From Solimonas flava DSM 18980 (GTDB lineage: Bacteria > Pseudomonadota > Gammaproteobacteria > Nevskiales > Nevskiaceae), in contig NZ_AUFV01000015.1 in assembly GCF_000426685.1 (NCBI RefSeq), positions 1 through 64,000 of the forward strand: a stretch of 64,000 nucleotides of DNA, in the 5' to 3' direction. The notes below the pieces were generated by a model, which worked only from the letters and a program-made list of their open reading frames with translations, was not told where the DNA came from and searched no databases. Positions 60,304 through 64,000 of this stretch are shown here, piece by piece; within the stretch, counting starts at the first letter, position 1, and each line of letters begins with the position of its first letter. The translations under genes and the position numbers were made by a program.

Positions 60304-61137
60304 ATGACGCTTACCGGACGCGTCGCCCTGGTTACCGGCGCCTCGCGCGGCATCGGCCGCGCGATCGCGTTCCGGCTCGCCGCGCATGGCGCGGCCATCG
60401 TCGCCAGCAGCAGCGCGCGTTCCACCGACGGCCTCGCCGAAACCGTCGCCGCGATCGTCGCCGCCGGCGGCCGCGCCGAGGCCCTGTGCTGCGATCTCGG
60501 CAACGCCGGCGAGCGCGACGGACTCGTCGCACGCGCGGCCGATGCGTTCGGGCCGATCGACATCCTCGTCAACAATGCCGCGGCGATTCCGGCCTATGCG
60601 CCGCCGAGCCGCATCGCGCTCGCCGCGCGCCTCGCCGGTTTCGCCGTCAACTTCGACGCGCCGGTCGATCTGATCCAGCAGGCGCTGCCGGCGATGCGCG
60701 AGCGCCGCTGGGGGCGCATCGTCAACCTCAGCAGCGAGATGGCACGGCAGCCGCCGATTCCGTATCCCGGCCCCGCCAAGCTCGTGCACGCGCTGACGCT
60801 GTACGGCGCCAGCAAGGCGGCACTGGAGCGCTACACGCTCGGACTGGCCGCCGAGCTGCACGGCAGCGGCGTGCACGTCAACGCGCTGGCGCCGTACAAG
60901 ATCGCCGTCACGCCAGGCGCAACGGACGCCGCGCGCCAGCTCGCCGCGCAGCATCCGGACTGGCTCGAAGCGCCGGAGCTGATGGCCGAAGCCGCCTATC
61001 AGCTGATCGCCAGCCCGCTCACCGGGCTGTGCATCGGCAGCCGCGCGCTGCTGCAGATGCTGCAGGCGCCGCTGCACGCGCTCGACGGCCGCACGGTGAT
61101 CGGCGACGCGGGCACGCTCGCCGCCGTACCGGCCTGA
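60304..61137 (+). CDS. SDR family oxidoreductase
   Basis: A 277-residue SDR: TGASRGIGRAI, NNAAAIP, NLSSEMARQ and YGASK. The segment before YGASK carries an insertion (PPIPYPGPAKLVHALTL). ATG at 60304 preceded by GGAG; a TTG at 60298 is possible. First gene of a rightward operon controlled from the region with palindromes D/D2. Likely acts on a hydroxy- or keto-group of a steroid or terpenoid. Confidence 0.85.
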   Translation: MTLTGRVALVTGASRGIGRAIAFRLAAHGAAIVASSSARSTDGLAETVAAIVAAGGRAEALCCDLGNAGERDGLVARAADAFGPIDILVNNAAAIPAYAPPSRIALAARLAGFAVNFDAPVDLIQQALPAMRERRWGRIVNLSSEMARQPPIPYPGPAKLVHALTLYGASKAALERYTLGLAAELHGSGVHVNALAPYKIAVTPGATDAARQLAAQHPDWLEAPELMAEAAYQLIASPLTGLCIGSRALLQMLQAPLHALDGRTVIGDAGTLAAVPA

Positions 61138-61187
61138 GCGCGCCGCCGCCGATCGCGAATGCACGAACACCACACGAGGAGAAACGC

Positions 61188-61967
61188 ATGTCCCGCCTGA
61201 GAAACAAGGTCGCCATCATCACCGGCGGCGCCCGCGGCATGGGCGCCGCGACCGCGCGCCTGTTCGCCGCCGAAGGGGCGAAGCTCGTCATCAGCGACGT
61301 GCTCGACGACGACGGCGCCCGGCTCGCCGCCGAGCTCGGCGAACGCGCGCTGTTCGTCCATCACGACGTCAGCGACGAGAACGCCTGGCACGGCGTGCTC
61401 GATCGCGCGGTCGCGGCTTTCGGCGGCGTCGACGTGCTCGTCAACAACGCCGGCGTGCTGCTGTTCCGCACCCTCGCCGAGACTTCGAAGGCTGACTTCG
61501 AGCGGGTCATCGACATCAATCTGGTCGGCACTTTTCTCGGAGTGAAGATCGTCGGCCAGCACATGGTCGGCCGCCGCCACGGCAGCATCGTCAACATCTC
61601 CTCGGTCGACGGCATGAAGGGCGCGAACGGCCTCGGCGCGTACGCATCGAGCAAATGGGGCATTCGCGGCCTGACGCGCGTCGCGGCGATGGAGTACGGG
61701 CACAAGGGCGTGCGCGTGAACTCGGTCCATCCCGGCGGCATCGACACGGCGATGGGCAATCCGTACGCGGAGGCGCGCGCCGAGGTCAACAAGCGCTACG
61801 CGATGGTGCCGCTGCAGCGCGTCGGCGAGCCCGACGAGGTGGCGCGCACCTCGCTGTTCCTCGCCAGCGACGAATCCTCGTATCTGTGCGGCGCCGAGAT
61901 CGCCGTCGACGGCGGCATGCTGACCGGCCAGTACTACGTCGGCTTTCCCGGCGCGCCCGGCGTGTGA
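61188..61967 (+). CDS. SDR, 3-alpha/20-beta-hydroxysteroid dehydrogenase-like
   Basis: A 259-residue SDR: TGGARGMGAATARLFAAEGA, DVLDDDGARLAAELG (Asp for NAD), NNAGVLLFRTLAE, ISSVDGMKG and YASSKWGIRGLTR. This closely follows the bacterial 3-alpha,20-beta-hydroxysteroid dehydrogenase pattern and related NAD-dependent alcohol dehydrogenases. GAGGAG ribosome site. Second gene of the operon, 50 bp after the first SDR. Confidence 0.87.
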   Translation: MSRLRNKVAIITGGARGMGAATARLFAAEGAKLVISDVLDDDGARLAAELGERALFVHHDVSDENAWHGVLDRAVAAFGGVDVLVNNAGVLLFRTLAETSKADFERVIDINLVGTFLGVKIVGQHMVGRRHGSIVNISSVDGMKGANGLGAYASSKWGIRGLTRVAAMEYGHKGVRVNSVHPGGIDTAMGNPYAEARAEVNKRYAMVPLQRVGEPDEVARTSLFLASDESSYLCGAEIAVDGGMLTGQYYVGFPGAPGV

Positions 61968-61972
61968 CGGCG

Positions 61973-62419
61973 ATGGACGTCCGGGAAATCGGCGACCGCC
62001 TGGCGATCGAGGATCTGCTGGTGCGCTACTGCTACGCGCTCGATCGCCAGGACTGGCCGGCGTTCGAGCGCCTGTTCACCGCCGACGCGCGCCTCGACTT
62101 CACGGCCTTCGGCGGTCCCCGCGGCGATCCGGCCACGCTGCGCGCGTTCCTCGAACCAATCCTGCGCAGCCTGCACGGCGCGCAGCACGCGATCTCGACG
62201 CTGTGGATCACGCTCGACGGCGACCGCGCGCGCGTGCAGACCGCGGCGCAGGTCGCGCTGACCGCGCGCACCACCGAGGGCCGCCTGCAGACCACCTTCA
62301 GCGGCCTCTGGTACCACGACACGCTGCTGCGCGGCGCCGACGGCTGGCGCATCCACGAACGCGTGCAGCAGAAGAGCTGGACGTCGACCGCCATCGCGGT
62401 CGAGCCGCCAGCCCCCTAG
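61973..62419 (+). CDS. SnoaL/NTF2-like protein
   Basis: A 148-residue cone-shaped alpha+beta protein: LAIEDLLVRYCYALDRQDWPAFERLFTADARLDF, then LWITLDGDRARVQTAAQVAL and GLWYHDTLLRGADGWRIHER. The fold is shared by ketosteroid isomerase, scytalone dehydratase and SnoaL; the Asp in the YALDRQDW segment is at the usual catalytic place. Starts five bases after the SDR stop, so translation is linked. A steroid isomerase or dehydratase role is possible but not shown. Confidence 0.8.
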   Translation: MDVREIGDRLAIEDLLVRYCYALDRQDWPAFERLFTADARLDFTAFGGPRGDPATLRAFLEPILRSLHGAQHAISTLWITLDGDRARVQTAAQVALTARTTEGRLQTTFSGLWYHDTLLRGADGWRIHERVQQKSWTSTAIAVEPPAP

Positions 62420-62441
62420 ATCTTCCGGCCAGGAGCCGCCG

Positions 62442-63281
62442 ATGGACCATGCATCCGAGCAGATCAGCCCGACCGCCTACGCGACCGGCTATTTCTGGTA
62501 CCGGCACGGGCTGTCGCACGAGGCGTTCGCGACGGCGCGCGGACGGCGCATCGACTTCGCATTCGAACTGCTCGCGCGCACCGCCCGCCTGTTCAGCGGC
62601 TACTCGATCGAGGCGCTGATGCTGGCGCGGCACAAGGGCATCGACGCGCAGCTGGCCAAGGCCATCGAATCGGGCCGCGTCGGCCAGGTCATCGAGATCG
62701 CCGCCGGCCTGTCACCGCGCGGCTGGTCCTTCATGCGCCGCTACGGCAAGCGCCTGCGCTATCTGGAAACCGATCTGCCGGCGATGGCGGAAACCAAGGA
62801 CGCGATGCTCGAAGAGGCCAGCGCACGCTCGGAACGCCACCGCGTCGTCGTGCTCGACGCGCTCGCCGACAGCGGCCCGCACTCGCTCGCCGCCGTCGCC
62901 GCCAGCCTCGATCCCAAGGTCGGCACCGCGATCATCACCGAAGGCTTGATGAACTACCTCGACGCCGACACCGCGCGCGGCGTCTGGGAGCGGATCGCCG
63001 CGACGCTGCGCGGCTTCCCGCAGGGCGTCTATCTGAGCGACCTCTACTTCCAGGAACGCAAGGTCCATCCGGCGCTCGCGGCGTTCGGCGCGCTGCTCGG
63101 CAAGTTCGTCAAGGGCCGCATGCACGTCCATTTCGAAACGCCGGCCGACGTCAGCCGCACGATGAAGGCGGCCGGCTTCACCCGCGTGCGGGCGATCAAG
63201 ACCGACGCGATCGCGGCAACGCGCGAGTACGCGCAAACGCGCGGCGGCGATGCCGTGCGCGTGCTGGAAGCCTGGGTCTGA
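62442..63281 (+). CDS. SAM-dependent methyltransferase, leucine carboxyl methyltransferase-like
   Basis: A 279-residue methyltransferase of the LCM/PPM family (Pfam LCM): AKAIESGRVGQVIEIAAGLSPRGW supplies the SAM motif (the usual GAG is AAG), ETDLPAMAETKDAML follows, and IITEGLMNYLDADTARGV is motif IV. Ends the operon SDR-SDR-SnoaL-methyltransferase. The substrate is probably a small carboxylic acid or hydroxyl; presence in a catabolic operon is odd. Confidence 0.85.
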   Translation: MDHASEQISPTAYATGYFWYRHGLSHEAFATARGRRIDFAFELLARTARLFSGYSIEALMLARHKGIDAQLAKAIESGRVGQVIEIAAGLSPRGWSFMRRYGKRLRYLETDLPAMAETKDAMLEEASARSERHRVVVLDALADSGPHSLAAVAASLDPKVGTAIITEGLMNYLDADTARGVWERIAATLRGFPQGVYLSDLYFQERKVHPALAAFGALLGKFVKGRMHVHFETPADVSRTMKAAGFTRVRAIKTDAIAATREYAQTRGGDAVRVLEAWV

Positions 63282-63316
63282 AGCGGCGAGCGGACGCGGC
63301 GCACGGCGCCGCGCCG

Positions 63317-63417
63317 ATCAGGGACGGTCTGCAAAACGCCGTCGTCGCGAGGCCGTGCAGCGGCCACGGCGATGCAGAGACGCCACCGGCGTCATGTACC
63401 GCGGGATGACTTCATCG
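63317..63417 (-). repeat. Interspersed intergenic repeat, copy 2
   Basis: Inverted relative of 56598-56730: complement reads GATGAAGTCATCCC, GGCGTCTCTGCATCGCCGTGG, CCGCTGCACGGCCTCGCGAC and CAGACCGTCCCT. Lies between the methyltransferase gene and a convergent SDR. Confidence 0.75.
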
Positions 63418-63462
63418 CCGCGGCGCCTCGCCATGCCGATGGATGCGCTTTTTCAGAGGCTT

Positions 63463-64000
63463 CTAGCCGAGGAACGCCTGACCGCCGTCGGCGGCGATGC
63501 TCTGGCCGTTGATGTAGGCGCAGTCGTCCGAGCACAGCGTCGCGACGAAGCGGCCGATGTCCGCTTCGCAGGAACCGACGCGGTGCATCGGCACGGTGGC
63601 GACGAAGGCCGCCGCTTCGGCCGGCCGCTCGCGCGTCCACCAGGCCATCGCCGGCGAATCGGCGAGCGGCATCAGCACGTTGGTGCGAATGCCGTCCTTG
63701 CCCCATTCGCAGGCAGCGGCGCGCGACAGCTGGCGGATCGCCTCCTTGACCGCGCCGTAGGCTCCATAGCCGCTCATGTCCCAGCGCTTGGCGGCCGGCG
63801 AGCCGAGATTGACGATGCTGCCGCCGTTCTTCTTCAGATGCGGGTACGCGAGCTTCATCAGGCGGAAGGTCGCCAGCGGGCCCGACTCCCAGCCGGCCGC
63901 AAACGCCGCCTCGTCGATCTGCTCCAGCGTGCCGAGCGGCACCTCCTGAGCGTTGTTGACGAGGATCTGCAGACCGCCGAAGGCCTCGACCGTGCGCGCG
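63463..64000 (-). CDS. SDR family oxidoreductase, 5' end outside the window
   Basis: The minus-strand frame stays open to the edge (GGLQILVNNAQEVPLG is the NNAG-type motif at the visible start), so about 80-90 N-terminal residues with the cofactor motif are missing. Visible are the Ser in NLGSPAAKRWDM, YGAVK, and the SDR end INGQSIAADGGQAFLG. Likely unrelated to the operon to its left, which is convergent. Confidence 0.85.
   Translation of the reverse strand, partial: ARTVEAFGGLQILVNNAQEVPLGTLEQIDEAAFAAGWESGPLATFRLMKLAYPHLKKNGGSIVNLGSPAAKRWDMSGYGAYGAVKEAIRQLSRAAACEWGKDGIRTNVLMPLADSPAMAWWTRERPAEAAAFVATVPMHRVGSCEADIGRFVATLCSDDCAYINGQSIAADGGQAFLG

Noticed and set aside
1..64000. CRISPR arrays, tRNA or rRNA genes, riboswitches
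   Set aside because: Scanned for regularly spaced repeats, cloverleaf-type CCA-adjacent sequences and rRNA-conserved stretches; none was visible by eye.

Overview
The window is about 64 kb of very GC-rich bacterial DNA. A short, clearly AT-richer stretch at the left end (about 1-4,900) carries insertion sequences and unrecognised small genes. The rest has the texture of a gammaproteobacterial chromosome: DUF1302/DUF1329 outer-membrane proteins, a TonB receptor, Gly-X-Gly-rich reading frames with GAGGAG ribosome sites, and a proteobacterial-type aerobic steroid catabolism cluster. A Nevskiales/Solimonadaceae-like steroid or terpenoid degrader is my best guess from gene content and base composition. 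This is an inference, because there is no rRNA gene in the window. I saw no tRNA, rRNA or CRISPR array.

Layout. 1-4,900: tail of an IS3-family transposase, several orphan membrane or hypothetical genes, an intact IS5-family element (2594-3789, TTAG target duplication) inserted exactly at the stop codon of a GIY-YIG protein gene. 5,000-9,400: a bacterial homologue of plant cycloeucalenol cycloisomerase, a carboxymuconolactone-decarboxylase-like protein, a DUF1302 protein and an AraC/GyrI regulator. 9,400-14,200: an SDR divergent from an AraC regulator, an IS5 relic, a pyruvate-kinase-like gene and a DUF1488 gene. 14,250-21,650: aldehyde dehydrogenase, DUF1329 protein, LuxR-type regulator and two cytochrome P450 genes that share an upstream sequence element. 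21,980-29,500: a lipoprotein with a duplicated C-terminal domain, an alpha/beta hydrolase, and an overlapping YCF48-like/RND transporter pair.

29,600-53,000 is the core: genes matching the actinobacterial steroid C/D-ring pathway after loss of rings A/B. Leftward these are hsaC, ipdA, ipdB, a DUF35 protein, an Ltp-type thiolase-fold protein, a crotonase, ipdC, echA20, two acyl-CoA dehydrogenases (ipdE1/ipdE2-like) and fadA6. Further left follow an SDR, a thioesterase and a lipoprotein, then a fused acyl-CoA dehydrogenase, ipdF, a MaoC hydratase and a thiolase. Rightward from the same divergent promoter run an FAD steroid dehydrogenase-like gene, an SDR and fadD3. The likely flow is: ring-A extradiol cleavage (HsaC), activation of the remaining C/D-ring propanoate (FadD3), side-chain beta-oxidation, ring opening by EchA20 and IpdAB, then thiolysis.

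53,000-64,000: hemerythrin, an OmpA-type protein, SDRs, an ABM-domain protein, a YceI lipoprotein, a TonB-dependent receptor and a divergent SDR-SDR-SnoaL-methyltransferase operon; a further SDR runs off the right edge.

The main new signal is a family of six 18-bp imperfect palindromes, YTCRCMC-N4-RGAYGAR, lying only in promoter regions of the fused acyl-CoA dehydrogenase operon, the hsaC/FAD-dehydrogenase divergent region, the OmpA/SDR divergent region and the TonB receptor/SDR divergent region. At three of these promoters the site sits 20-21 bp upstream of a -10-like hexamer, i.e. centred near -42, the position expected for a class-II (for example LuxR-type) activator.
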